Assembly (NCBI GenBank): GCA_021442155.1
Contig: CM038214.1
Location: 313,317,001-313,381,000, forward strand
Direction: 5' to 3'
Source: Cymbidium sinense
Lineage: Eukaryota; Streptophyta; Magnoliopsida; Asparagales; Orchidaceae
DNA: 64,000 nucleotides
Part shown: positions 1 to 11,903 of the stretch, piece after piece
Position numbering within the stretch: position 1 is the stretch's first letter
Layout of the letters: each line of letters opens with the position of its first letter
Translations under genes and position numbers: made by a program
Notes under the pieces: model-generated
What the model was told of the DNA's origin: nothing
Databases searched by the model: none
Seen by the model: the letters and a program-made list of their open reading frames with translations, nothing else

Positions 1-246
1 GTGCATCTCTTAGAAGATTTTGGGATATAGATGGCTTTAGCTACCCTTCTTGGAATTTTGTGTTGTTTCTTTCTTAGTTTTTCTCTTTTCTTTCTTTTGC
101 TTTGGTTTTCTTGTAATAGGTAGTGGATTTATCTCTTTAGGCTAATTTTAGATCTTTGAGCAGTAGTTTATAGATTTATCCCATTTAAGGACCATGTAAC
201 CCTTTCTTTTTGGCAATAAAATTCTCCCACTTTTGATTTAAAAAAA
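1..246 (+). mobile_element. LINE 3' terminal fragment (element 0)
   Basis: This is the 3' end of a LINE whose body lies outside the window. The block from about 181 to 230 (TTTAAGGACCATGTAACCC, then TGGCAATAAAATTCT) matches the last bases of LINE A (15839-15890) and LINE C (55114-55160). The segment near 150-175 (GATCTTTGAGCAGTAGTTTA) matches LINE C near 55083. A short A-run at 240-246 joins directly to CCCTAAG and then to retrocopy 1. An AATAAA-type signal lies about 25 bases before the A-run. Only non-coding tail is present. Identity as the same family as LINE A and C rests on the shared end sequence. Confidence 0.75.
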
Positions 247-250
247 CCCT

Positions 251-731
251 AAGAATGGGAAAAACCTTGATAGCAGGAACATCACCGTCAACTAGGCTCA
301 TTCAAGGTCTGGCGGTGGGGATGAAGGCGGAAGTGGTGATTATCACAGTGGTGGTTGGGGATCTGGAGGTGCTGGTGGATATGGAGGCGGTGGTCGGAGC
401 AGTGGTGGTTATGGAGGTGAGCGGCGGAAGTTATATGGTGGTGGTGAGGAGAGATCAGGGATATGATGGTGGATCATGCTACTCGAGATGCTAGGGTGGT
501 TTTGATAGGAACTGGAGAAACTGAACAACGGTCGATTTGATCTACTGCTTATGGCACTGTGTCTTCAGAGTAGAGACGATTTTAGTTATCCAGGGTTTTT
601 TATTTGCTCTATGTGCGCTCATTTTTTATATATGCCATCGCTTGTCTCTATTAAAAACTTCGTGTGCTACTTGGTTGATGAATTCAAAAAGAAGAAATGT
701 TGAATCTGAATATGTTCTCTGTTAAAAAAAA
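251..731 (+). pseudogene. GRP retrocopy 1: 3' part of glycine-rich RNA-binding protein mRNA
   Basis: Read from AAG at 251, the first codons give K-N-G-K-N-L-D-S-R-N-I-T-V-N, the end of an RRM as in GRP7-like plant proteins (family pattern NG-x-x-LDGRNITVN-x-AQS). An in-frame TAG follows where the family has Q. Gly-rich codons then run to about 460 (GGAGGYGGGGRSSGGYGG), and the final GNW-RN-like end lies near 510. About 200 bases of 3' UTR follow, shared with the other copies, ending in an A-run at 723-730. No intron and a terminal A-run indicate an mRNA retrocopy, 5'-truncated inside the RRM. A frameshift before the conserved YDGG segment and the early stop show it is dead. Confidence 0.8.
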
Positions 732-3700
732 TGCCAAAAACCCTAAACCGTAAACTAAAACCTGAACCCAAAACCCAAAACCTAAACCCAAAACCCTAAA
801 CCCTAAACCCTAAACCCTAAACCCTAAACCCTAAATCCTAAAGCCTAAAACCAAAACCCTAAACCCTAAACCATAAACTAACACTAAACCCTAAAAAGCT
901 AAAAGCCAAAACTTAAAAATAAAATAAATACAAAAACCTAGACCAAAATATAATAAAAAAATAAAATAAAATAAAAAGATAAACTAAAACCTAAACCTAA
1001 AACCTAAACCTAAAAGGAAAATAAAATAGAAGATAAAACTAAACTAAAATAAAATACATAAAAACCTAAACTAAACTAAAAAAAATAAAAAACCTAAATT
1101 AAATAAAAACTAAACCTAAAATAAAAAAATAGACCTAAATTAAAATAAAATAAAATAAGATAAAATCCTAAACCTAAAAAATAAACCTGAAAATAAATAA
1201 AAAATAAAACCTAAATCCTAAACTTAAAAAAAAAACCTAAACTTAAAATAAAAATAACATAAACCTAAACCTAAACTAAAGTAAACTAAACTAAAATAAA
1301 TAAAACCTAAACCTAAACCTAAACTAAATATAATAAAATACTAAAAAATAAACCTAAACCTAAACTAAAAATAAACCTAAAATAAACTTAAAATAAAATC
1401 TTAAAACCTAAAAAAAATATAATAAAACCTAAACCTAAACATAAAAAATAAAAAAATAAAACCTAAAAAATGAAATAAAATAAAACTAAACTTAAAATAA
1501 ACTTAAACTCAACCTAAACCTAAAAAAAAAATAAACTAAAATATAAAATCTAAAATAAAATAAATAAACTTAATAAAATAAAATTAAATTAAAATTAAAA
1601 TTAAACAAAAATAATTTAAATACTAAAGTACATTAACCTAAACCTACTATTTAACTTAATATTAAAAAAAAATTTTAAATTAAAAATTATTAAAAAAAAC
1701 CTTAAACCAAAACCCAAAATGCTAAACACTAAACCTACAACCCTAAACATTCAACCCTAAATCCTAAAACCCAAACCTAATCCTAACCCTAAACCTAAAC
1801 CCTAAACTCATTGAAGGTCTTAAACCCAAACAACCCTCCCTAAATCCACTAAAACCCTAAACCTAAAACCTAAATCCTAAATATTAAACCCTAAAAGCTT
1901 TAAACCCTAAACACTAATCCATAAACCATAAACCATGAAAACCTAAATAATAAATCGTAAGCCCTAAACCCTAAAACCTAAACCTAAATAAGTAAAGAAA
2001 ATAAAATAAAATAATAACTAAATAAAACTAAAACACAAACCTAAACTAAACAAAAAATAAAATAAAATGCAAATAAGAACTAAACTAAAATTAAATATAT
2101 GAAAACCTAAACTGAACAAACAAAAAATAAACCTAAAAATAAAAAACTTAAATAAAATAAAAACTAAATCCAAAATAAAAATAAAATAAACCTAAGATAA
2201 AATAAAATAAAAAGTAAATAAAAACCTAAACCTAAAAAATAAACTGAAAAATTAAACCTAAAATATAACTTAAAAATAAAACCTTAACCATAAGCTAAAA
2301 AAAAACTAAACCTAAAATAAAAAATAAATAGAATAAATAAAATAAACCTAAACATAAACTAAAATAAACTAAACTAAAATAAAAAAAATCTAAACCTAAA
2401 CCTAAAATAAACTAAACCTAAACCTAAACCTAAACTAAATAAAATAAAATAAACAAAAAATAAACCTAATCCTAAAATAAATAATAAAATCTAAAATAAC
2501 AACTTGAAACCTAAACCTAAAAAAATAAAAAAATAAAACCTAAACCTAAACCTAATAATAAAAAAAAAAACCTAAACCTAAAAAATAAAATAAAAATACA
2601 ACTAAATTGAAAATTAAAACTAGAACTAAAAAATAAACTAAAATAAAAAAACCTAAACTAAAACAGATAAACCAACTATAAATAAACTAAACTAAATAAA
2701 AATAAAAATAAAATTAAATTAAAATAAAAAAGAAAATAAACTAAAATAAATAATAAATAAACTAAAGAAATTAAATAAATAAAAACCTACCAATTTAATT
2801 ATTTTTTTTAAAAAAACCCTAAACTCTAAACTAAAAAATAAAAAACAAAAATAAACATAAAACGTAAACCTAAAAACAAAAAATAAAAACATAAACCTAA
2901 ACCTAAAAATAAAAAATACAACCAAAACCTAAAAAATAAAATAAAAATAAAACTAAACTAAAAAATAAACTTAAACCTAACTAAAAAAAGAAAGAAAAAA
3001 TAAAAACCTAAAAATAAAATAAAAATACTAAATTAAATATAAATAAATCTAAATTTAAATAAAAATAAATAATAAAAAAACTTATATAATTAAAAAATAA
3101 ACAAATAAACCTAAACCTAACAACTTACTTAATTTAAAAAAAATACAAAAATGAAAAACCCTAACACTAAATCCTAAACCCTAACTCTACAGCCAAAAAT
3201 AAACTAAACTAAAATAAACCTAAACCCTAAAACTAAATCCTAAACCCTACCCACCCCTAAACCTAAATCTAAATTATAAACCCTAAACTCCTAAAATAAA
3301 AAACCCTAATCCTAAATCTTACCCTCCTAAACCCTAAATTAAAACCTAAACCAATGAAAACTAAACTTAAATAAACCTAAACCTAAACCCACCCTAAAGA
3401 CTAAACCTCCTAAACCAAATCTAAATAACCCTACCCTAAACCCAACCTAAATAAAAAAAATAAAATAAAAACATTAAAATAAACTTAAACCTAAACCTAA
3501 ATAAAATAAAATTGAAAAGCTAAACTAAAATAAAATAATTAAAAACCTAAACAAAATAAAAATTAAATTAAATTAAAAATTTAAAACCTATATAAAATTA
3601 AATTTAAACTTAAATAAAAATAAAAAGGTAACCTTAAAACTAAAAAATAAACCTTAATGTAAACCTAAAATAACAACCTTAAAACTAAACCAAAAAAATA

Positions 3701-5480
3701 AAATTAAAACCAAAACTTAATAATAAAAAAAACAAACTTAAACCTAAAATAAATAAAAATAAAACTAAATTACAAAATAAACTAAACCTAAAAATAATCT
3801 AAATGAAATAAACCTAAACTAATAAATAAACCTTAAATAAACTAAACTGAATAAAAATAAATAAACCTAAACAAAAATAAAAAAAAAAACTAAATAAACC
3901 TAAACTTATCGATTTACTTAGTTTTTAAAATAAAAAAACCATAAACCCTAAACTAAAAAATACAACCTAAAAATAAACCTAAAATAAAAACCAAAAACCT
4001 AAACCTAAACCTAAAAATAAAACGTAAAACCTAAACCAAAAAAATAAAAAAAACAAAACAAAACAAAACTAAACTAAAAAATAAAGCTAATCCTAAGCCT
4101 AAGCGTAAACCTAAAAAATATACTAAAATAAAAAACCTAAAGTAAAATAAATATACTGAACTAAAAAAAGTAAAAATAAACATAAATATATATTAAAATA
4201 AACTAAATTAAATAAAAAATAAACTAAATAAACCTAAACCTACCAGTTTACTTAATTTTAAAAAAAAAATTCTAACCCGAAAACTAACCTTAGACCCTAA
4301 ACGCTAAACACTAAATATACAACCCTAAATCCTAAATTCCAAAACCCTAAACCCTAAAATAAACCCTCGCCCTAAACCCTAACTATGTTAAAAAAAAAAA
4401 CTAAACTAAACTATACTAAACTAAACCCTAAACCATAAAATACCCTAAAATAAAATAAACAATAAACCATAAACCCTAAACTAAACCTAAATAAAAATAA
4501 AATAATAAACTAAAACTAAACTAAATCTAAGCCTAAACTTAAACCTTCTAACCTAAACCTAAACCTAAAATAAAATGTAATAAAATAAAAATCACTAAAT
4601 AAAGAAATAAAACTAAAATAAACAAAAGATAAAATAAACCAAAAAATAAAAAAATCAAAATAAAATAAACACTAAACCTAAAATAAAAATAAAATGAACC
4701 TAAAATAAAAAAAATAAAAACTAAATAAAAACCTAAACCTAAAAAAAAAAACTAAAATAAAACATAAAAATAAATAAAATAACTAAACCCTAAACTAAAA
4801 ATCCTAAAATAAATAAAATAAAATAAAAGAAAATAAACCTAAACCTAAACTAAAATAAACTAAACTAAAATAAAACCTAAACTAAAATAAACTAAACCTA
4901 AACTGGACTTAAACTAAATAAAATAAACTAAAATAAAAATAAAGCTAAAAAAAAATAAAACCTAAAAATAAACCAAAATAACTAAAATTAAAATAAAACT
5001 TAAACCTAACCCTATAAAAATAAACCTAAACCTTAAAATAAAATAAAATAAATAAACTAAAATAAACCTAAACCTAAACCTAAACTAAACTAAAATAAAA
5101 TAAAAAAACCTAAATAAAATAAATAAATTAATATAAATAAATTAAACTACATAAAAATAAACATAAACCTAAATAAAAATAATAAATAAAATAAATAAAA
5201 TAAACTAAAACTAAAACTAAACTGGGTTTGCTTAATTTTCTTTTAAAAACTCTAAACCCTAAACCCTCAAAGCCCTAAACCATAAATCCTAAAACACAAA
5301 CCTAAACTCAAACCCTAAAAACCTAATGCTAAACCCTAAACCCTAAACCCTAAACCCTAAACTCAAAACCATAAACATACAACTCTAAACCCTAAACCCT
5401 AAACCCTAAAAAACCTTAAACCCTAAACCCCTAAACCTAAAAAACCTTAAAACCCACTGGTTTAAAATACATGTAAAAAG
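731..5480 (+). repeat. Telomere-derived array, segment 1
   Basis: Degenerate CCCTAAA, CCTAAA, CTAAA and AATAAA repeats with no gene. Near-canonical heptamer clusters lie at about 735-900, 1690-1990, 3150-3440, 4265-4500 and 5245-5460. All but the first directly follow a copy of the 20-bp anchor (TACCAGTTTACTTAATTTTA type). Anchors are at about 1644, 2788, 3118, 3907, 4241 and 5221. Spacings are 1144, 330, 789, 334 and 980 bp, so full and short monomers are mixed. Each cluster decays rightwards into A-rich sequence before the next anchor. Confidence 0.85.
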
Positions 5481-5627
5481 ATGGTTCATCTGGTTTTATA
5501 TTTTCTTTATGTGTGCTCATTTTTTATCTATGTTCTCACTTATGTCTTAGAAAACTTAGTGTGCTACTTCTTGAGGAAATCAAATAGAAGAAATTTTGAA
5601 TATGAATTTGTTCTCTTTAAGAAAAAC
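5481..5627 (+). pseudogene. GRP retrocopy 2: 3' UTR only
   Basis: This holds only the 3' UTR of the retrocopied glycine-rich protein mRNA. The block GTGTGCTCATTTTTTATCTA, the segment near AAACTTAGTGTGCTACTT, and the terminal GAATTTGTTCTCTTTAAGAAAAA all match the other copies. The coding part is absent. Sequence just upstream (AACCCACTGGTTTAAAATAC) resembles a damaged array anchor, so the 5' part was probably lost by recombination with array sequence rather than by a new insertion. The flank to the right (CCTAAACTAAAACCTAAACCC) is the same as after the other copies. Confidence 0.75.
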
Positions 5628-6949
5628 AAAAAAATAAAAATCCTAAACTAAAACCTAAACCCTAAAACCTAAACCCTAAAAATCTAAAACCCTAAACCCT
5701 AAACCTTAAACCCTAAGCCCTAAACCCTAAACCCTAAACTAACCCTAAAACCTAAACACTGAAAAGCTAAAACCCTAAACCTAAAAATAAAATAAAGAAA
5801 TAAACTTAAACAAAAATAAAATAAAACCTAAACTAAAACCAAAACCTAAACCTGAAAACAAAACTAACTAAAAAAATTAAAATAAAACTAAAATAAAAGA
5901 AATAAAAACCTAAACTAAACTAAAAAATAAAAACCTTAAATAAAATAAAAATAATACCTAAACTAAAAATAAAATAAACCTAAAATAAAATAAATAAAAC
6001 TAAACAAAACCTAAACCTAAAAAATAAACCTAAAAATAAAACCTAAAAATTAATATAAAATAAAACTTAAACCCTAAACTAAAAAAAAAACCTAAAATAG
6101 TAATAAAATAAACCTAAACCTAAACTAAAATAAACAAAAATAAAATAAATAAAACCTAAAACTAAAATAAACTAAACCTAAATCTAAACCTAAACTAAAG
6201 TAAATAAAATACACTAAAATAAACATAAACATAAACTAAAAAAAAAATAAAACCTAAAATAAAAATATAAACCTCATAAAAGCTAAAATAAAACCTAAAA
6301 TAAATCTAAAAATAAAAAATAAAACTTAAACATAAAAAATAAAATAAAATAAAAACTAACCTAAAAAATAATCCTAAACTTAAACCTAAACCTAAAAAAT
6401 AGACTAAATAAAAAGCCAAACTAAAATAAATAAACCTAAAATAAATAAACTTAACTAAAAATAAATAAATATGAACTGAAATAAAACTAAAAAATAAAAT
6501 GAACTAAAATAAATAAAAAATAAACTAATAAACCTAAACCTACAGGTTTACTTAATTTTAAAAAAGTAAAAAATATATAAAAAAACCCAAAACCCAAAAC
6601 CCTAAATCCTAAACCCTAAACCCTAAACCCTAAATCCAGAACCCTAAACCCTAAACCCTAAACCTTAATAAACCCCAAACCCTTTAAAACCCACAAACTA
6701 AATAAAAACTCTTAACTAAACAAACCCACCCAAATATCTAAAAAACCACAAACCATAAAACCCAAAACCTAAAGCTAAACAAAAACTAATCCTAAAAAAC
6801 TCTAAAAATCATAAAAACCACAAAACCCACAAACCCTAAACCTTACTATAAAACCCCAATAAACTAAAACCTCCCCAGACAAACCTAAAATAAATAAAAT
6901 AAAATAAACTAAAGCCTAAAACCTAATAAACCTAAACTAAACCAACCCT
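5628..6949 (+). repeat. Telomere-derived array, segment 2
   Basis: One long monomer with no gene. Near-canonical heptamers at about 5640-5780 decay to CTAAA and AATAAA, an anchor copy lies at 6541-6560, and a new near-canonical cluster follows at 6580-6860. Retrocopy 3 starts about 410 bp after this anchor. Confidence 0.85.
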
Positions 6950-7381
6950 AATAATGGGTAGAACCTGATGATGAACATCGATGTAGGCTTAATCTAGATC
7001 TAGTGGTGGAGGCAAGGTGGAGCGATAGTTATCACAAATGGTGGGGATTTGAGGTCGGAGAATATGGAGGTGGTGGTGATATGGGTTATGGAGGTAAGAA
7101 GCGATGGAATTCAGTGGTGGTGTGGAGAGTAAATATGATGGTGGATCATCGCCGAGAGGTGGTGGTGGTTTGGCTAGAAACCAAGATCTGATCTACTACA
7201 TATGAAACTGTGTCTTTATAGTAGAGATAGTTCTAGTTATCAAGTATTTTTGATTTGCTCTATCAATGCTCATTTTTTTATCTATGCCATCATTTGTGTC
7301 TTAGAATACTTGGTGTGCTACTTGGTTGTTGAAATTGAAAAGAAGAAATGTTGAATATCAATTTGTTCTCTATTAAAAAAA
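6950..7381 (+). pseudogene. GRP retrocopy 3
   Basis: It starts at the same RRM breakpoint as the other copies (AATGGGTAGAACCTGATGATG at 6953) and is diverged. A Gly-rich stretch runs to about 7150, the conserved ATATGATGGTGGATC segment lies near 7135, then a truncated coding end and the shared 3' UTR from about 7185. It ends in TATTAAAAAAA at about 7371-7381. The final GNWRN codons and the preceding RYSRGQGG segment are scrambled or partly deleted. A local Met-initiated frame at 7003-7191 exists but is out of register with the ancestral Gly-rich frame. Confidence 0.72.
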
Positions 7382-8330
7382 TTTTAACTTAAACCTAAAC
7401 TAAAACTTAAACCAAACTAAACCTAAACCCAAACCATAAAAACACTAAACACTAAACCCTAAACCTTAAACAATAAACCTAAACCTATATAATAAACTAC
7501 CCTAAAATCCTAAACCAAACTAAAAATATAACTCTTTAACCCTAAACCAAAAATAACCCCACCCAAACACTAAACTAAATTCTAAACCTAAACCCTAAAC
7601 TAATAAAACTATAACCCTAATCTTAAACCTGACCCTAAACCTAATACCTCTAAACTCCCACTAAACTCCTAACCTAAACCTAAACTAACCCTAATACTAA
7701 ACCTAAACCCACTAAACTACCAAACTCACTACCAAAACTTAAACCAAACTCTATACCCTAACCCAGGCTAAACTAAAACCTGACTAACCTAAATCTACTA
7801 TAAACCCACTAAAGCCTTAAACTAAACTGAAAATAATCTGACTGATTAATCTAAAATCCTGAGCCCTCTAAATAAATCCTCTGACTACCATGAGCTGGGC
7901 TCTAAACTCTGATAACCTAAACTGCTGACTGGGCCTTAAACCCTGAACTGAAACTTGAACTCTAATACCCAAACCTAAACTTTCTCCTAAGACTTAACCT
8001 GTAATCCTCTTTACTAAATAACACTGACTGAGCTAAACCCTACTTATTTAAATCTGTTCTTAAACTCTAACTGTACTGATCTTTGAGCCTAATCAACTAC
8101 CAACTACTGGGCTATCTAACCTATTTACTCTAAATAAAACTAAACCAAACTTTAAACCTAAATCCTAAAAGTATTGCTCTAAATAAACCCTAAACCTCTT
8201 GAAACCTAAACCTAGGCCTAAAAACTAAACTGAAGCACAAGCTAAACTGGCTAAAACTGGCAGCTAAACCTACAACCTAAGCTAAACTGAAGCCTAAAGT
8301 AAACCCGAAAACCTAAAAAAACTGCCAGAA
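7382..8330 (+). repeat. Telomere-derived array with CTGA-type variant block
   Basis: CCTAAA-type repeats dominate to about 7700. From about 7770 to 8330 many units read CTGA, ACTGAG or AACTGGG instead of CTAAA, with higher GC than the surrounding array. A similar texture occurs at 37190-37800. No coding potential was seen. The block abuts the 5' end of LINE A at about 8331. Confidence 0.7.
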
Positions 8331-8429
8331 ACCCTGTCCTACTCTGGTGATTTCCCTTTCCCCTCTCAATTTCATCTTTCTGGCTACTGCTTGCTAATTA
8401 TTTTGCATGATTCTCAATGGATTCCTTCT

Positions 8430-9540
8430 TGAATCAGTGCTACTATTTTGTGTCTTCATTTGGGTGACCATGGCTTGGCATCTTCGATGATTCCTTGGGG
8501 ATCTATGGATCCTTCACTAGAATCAACTTTGGCCTTTGAAATCATTCAAAGACATTCAGTTTATTTCTCTCCTAATATGCAAATTCATTTTCTTAACCAT
8601 CAATTCCTTTTTATGGGTGCTTTATTTGGTGACCATTGCAAATTGATAACAATGACTACAAATCTCATCCTTCAATGGCTAGAATCCTTGTTGAATTGGA
8701 CATTACCAAGAAACACCCAAAAAATCTAGTTGGGATGAAAATTATATATATACAAAGATTTGAATTTGAAAATCTCCTATCTTTTGTTCTCTTGTAAAAT
8801 CCATGGGCATGATAATTCAAATGTTTCATTCTTCATCCTCACCTAAAGAAAATCCCTATTAAACTTCTATTCTAACCCTAGGCCAATCACTGTTAAATAT
8901 CAAAAGCTACTTTGAAAAAGAATTTTTGAATGTTCTAATAAGGTATTTTACCTCTTACTTCTTGCAATTGAAGGCTTCTAATGTGAACAATATAATTTTT
9001 CTAAACTTTTGGATGATGATTTATATTTCCTCTAATTCAATCGCATACTTCTTGGCTTTGATTGATGAAAATGAAGCTTTGATTGAGAATATAAATGAGG
9101 ATATTAATGTTATGCATCATTAAAATTTAATGCAGAATATGCCCTTAATACCTCATGATAATCATGTTGAAAAAATAAATTCTATTTTCCAGATTCAAGA
9201 TTATTTAAATTCTCATAAAGATTTGGCTTTGTCTAATTTGGGTCATGAAGAGGAAGGGCTTGGTGTTCACACTTGCCTCTTAATAAATCTATTTACTCCC
9301 TCTCTTATTATTCGATGCTCATTTGGCTTTAATAAATTCTAATGTCTTGGAAGAAGGAGAACTCATTTCTAATCAAGATTTTCTCTAAATCTGTGACTAA
9401 TGTTGCTAAATCCTTCTCGATGATGATTATATGGGAAAAAAATGGTTTCCAAACTTATCATGCTAAAAGAAAAAAATGTTAAAATTTCCCTCCCAAATTG
9501 CCAAGAAACACTAGATCACTATGACCTCCCTCTCCTCTCT
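8430..9540 (+). pseudogene. LINE A ORF1 remnant (DUF4283-like, zinc knuckle)
   Basis: ORF1 of this LINE type encodes an RNA-binding, gag-like protein. Around 8575-8700 the frames together give LNHQF, ALFGD and ARILVELDITKKH. These match LINE B ORF1 (FNHQI, LIFGQ, ARTLVEIDITKKY), which places this in the DUF4283 region. At about 8783-8825 the text Cys-x-x-(frameshift)-Cys-Lys-Ile-His-Gly-His is a zinc knuckle lacking its last Cys. A Lys-rich C-terminal stretch near 9440-9520 corresponds to LINE B 44420-44480. Several frameshifts split it into short open stretches at 8448-8729, 8926-9123 and 9130-9342. The N-terminal part is hard to align. Confidence 0.7.
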
Positions 9541-9574
9541 TAATTAACCTTTTCTTAACCCTTTTTATTTCTTT

Positions 9575-10400
9575 ATGTTTAATTTTATTGTTTGGAATGT
9601 TAGAGGATTGGTACCCTCTTTATTCATACGTATTAGAAATTTGTTGTATACATAATATTTCTTTACTTATTTTTCTCTCTTATTCATGCTAACAAATTAA
9701 CCATGTTGCTAGAATGATCGGTTTCAATAAATTTTCTCTAATGTCGTAATAAGATTTGGTGTTTTGGAATAACTTTGTAGAGGTTTCTATTCTTGATGAT
9801 TTTCAACAAGTTGTCAATGCTCAAATCTCTTAGGGTGATTATTGTGTTTTGGGCTTAGATCTGGTAGAAATCTTCTTTGGGATTATTTGAGGAATTTTGC
9901 TACCCCGGTCAATAAACCTTGGTTTATTGGTGGTGATTTCAACACTATTTTATTCACTTCTAAATGAAGTGGTGGTTGCTCTCCTAATATTCACTCAATG
10001 GAAGAATTTTCTAATATGATCCTTGATTGTAATTTGATTGATATTGGTTTTAAAGGTTCTAATTATACTTGGCAAAACTATTTGCTTTATCAAAGGTTGG
10101 ATTAGATTCTTTTTAATACTCATTGGATTACTCAATGGCATATTACAATTGTCGATCATTTAAGCAAAACCTTACCTGATCATGCTCCTCTTTTGGTTTC
10201 TATTAAAGATAATTCTAATATATTAAACAATTTCTCTCCTTTTAGATTTCAGAACATGTGGATTCAACATATTGATTTTTTTAATGTTGTGGCTAACAAT
10301 TGGAAAGCTCCTTTACATCTAATAATTGATTATGGGGATGAATAGACTTTGGTTTAAGCTTAAAACTTAAGCAAAATTTGGGTTGGTGGAATAAGCATTA
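9575..10400 (+). pseudogene. LINE A endonuclease (APE-like) domain, broken
   Basis: This is the N-terminal domain of ORF2, which in the family nicks target DNA for target-primed reverse transcription. Visible motifs are FIVWNVRGL at about 9584-9610, IGGDFN at 9926-9943, GSNYTWQN near 10055-10078, and LPDHAPLLV near 10172-10198, whose Asp-His pair is the classic catalytic end of the fold. WNVRG and GGDFN are in the same frame, but several stops lie between them and TAA or TAG codons interrupt the later part. The catalytic signature is largely recognisable, so decay seems fairly recent relative to the array. Confidence 0.85.
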
Positions 10401-10839
10401 TTTTAAAACTTTTTGCTAATATCAAAGATTTGGAAAAACTAGTTTGTGATCTTGAGGTATCTATTATGTCTAATCCTTCTAAGATTAAGGACTTGATATA
10501 GGTGAAAGATAAACCAATTAATTTTTAAAATATGAAAGAGACTTATTAGCATCAAAAAGCTATTAGTAAATATATTGCGGATGGTGACAGGAATACTAGG
10601 TATTTTCATGCTTTAGTTAATAAAAAGAGAGCTTTAAATAATATTAAAAAAATTAAAGATGATATGGAGAATGGATTATGGAGAATAATGATATTAAGGA
10701 TTGGTTATTAATTACTTTAGAAATATGCTTAATAAGAGTTGCTCTTATGAAGCTATTTCTAAATCTGATTCCTTCTATTATTACCAATGATGAATAATGA
10801 TTTTCTTACTATTATGCTAATGAAGATGAAATTTTTAAA

Positions 10840-11900
10840 GTTCTTAATAGCATGAACATAGATTTTGTTCTTTGGTCGGAGGGTTTCACTACAATTTTTC
10901 AAAATTGTTGGTTTATTATTAAAATGATTTGATTGAGGTATGGTTGATTTTTTTAATGGTAATCCTTTTCTAGATATTTTTTAGCACTTCTTTATTCTCA
11001 TACTTAAGAAAGATAATCAGACTATTGGGTGATTTTAGACCTATTAGTCTTTGCACCTTCTTCAATAAGCTGATTTCCAAAATTCTTGCCAACAGGCTTA
11101 GACCTTACTTCTAAGATTGTCTCTCTCAATCAAACTAGTTTTGTTAGAGGTAGATCTATTTTTGATAACATTTTACTTGGCCAGGAATTAATTCATGACT
11201 TAGATGTTATGACCAGAGGTGGAAACATTCTTGGGATTTCCTTTTCCATATTCTAAATTTTTTGGATTTTTTGATAAATTTATTTTTCTTATTAAAATTA
11301 TATTAATAATGCACGGTTTCTATTTTGCTTAATGGGAAGCTTTGGGCTTCTTTCCTTCTTCCATGGCTTAAGACAAGAGGATCCTTTATCTCTTTTATTT
11401 ATTATTATTGTTAAGTACTTATCTAGGAGCATCAATGAGTTATTTTAAATAGTAGTATGTACTATAGAACTCTTGGTGGTCTTCTATTTCCACTTAAGCT
11501 TTGTAGATGATTTCATTATTTTTTGCAATGCTTCTATTCAACATATCAAGAACCTCAAGATTTTTTTAAATAAATTTGGTAGAAAATGGTCTTTCTATTA
11601 ATGATAACAAAAGCTATTTTATTATTTCTTTAAGTATCTTTAAAGATAAAATCAATCAAATCTAGCATATCAGTAATTTTATACATCAATACTTACCTCT
11701 TAAGTACTTGGGTTCTCCTCTATTTAAAGGTCCAAAATGATCCCATCTTTTTGATGAGTTAATTCATAAAATTTTAAATAAAATTTTTGTTTTGGAATTC
11801 CATTTACATTCCTTTAGTGCTAGGCTCACTATTCTTAAAGGCACTTTTTATTCTATGCCTCTTTATTTGATTCAAACTTTTATTTCCACTAATTTTACTC
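10840..11900 (+). pseudogene. LINE A reverse transcriptase domain, inactive
   Basis: Visible pieces are SLNQTSFVRGRSIFDNILL (11130-11180), HDLDVMTRGGNIL, HGLRQEDPLS near 11360-11392 and SFVDDFIIFC at 11498-11527. The family has GLRQGDPLSP and FADD, so the conserved Gly has become Glu and Ala has become Val. After GGNIL the segment with motif A (KLDxxKAFD), which carries the first catalytic Asp, is deleted: LINE C has it and here the text jumps to a later part of the domain. Frameshifts occur throughout. It is dead as an enzyme. Confidence 0.85.
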
Positions 11901-11903
11901 TTA

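Noticed and set aside
255..494. Active glycine-rich protein gene starting at ATG 255
   Set aside because: That ATG is out of the ancestral frame; the copy is 5'-truncated, lacks the RRM and promoter, and has an A-run at its end.
731..900. Functional chromosome telomere
   Set aside because: Perfect CCCTAAA runs are at most about seven units, interrupted by retroelements and decayed text across 64 kb; there is no long homogeneous array or sequence end.
2719..2925. Minus-strand open frame rich in Phe, Arg, Val and Leu; also 37824-38036 minus
   Set aside because: This is the translation of TTTAGG/TTTTATTT repeat on the opposite strand; composition alone explains it.
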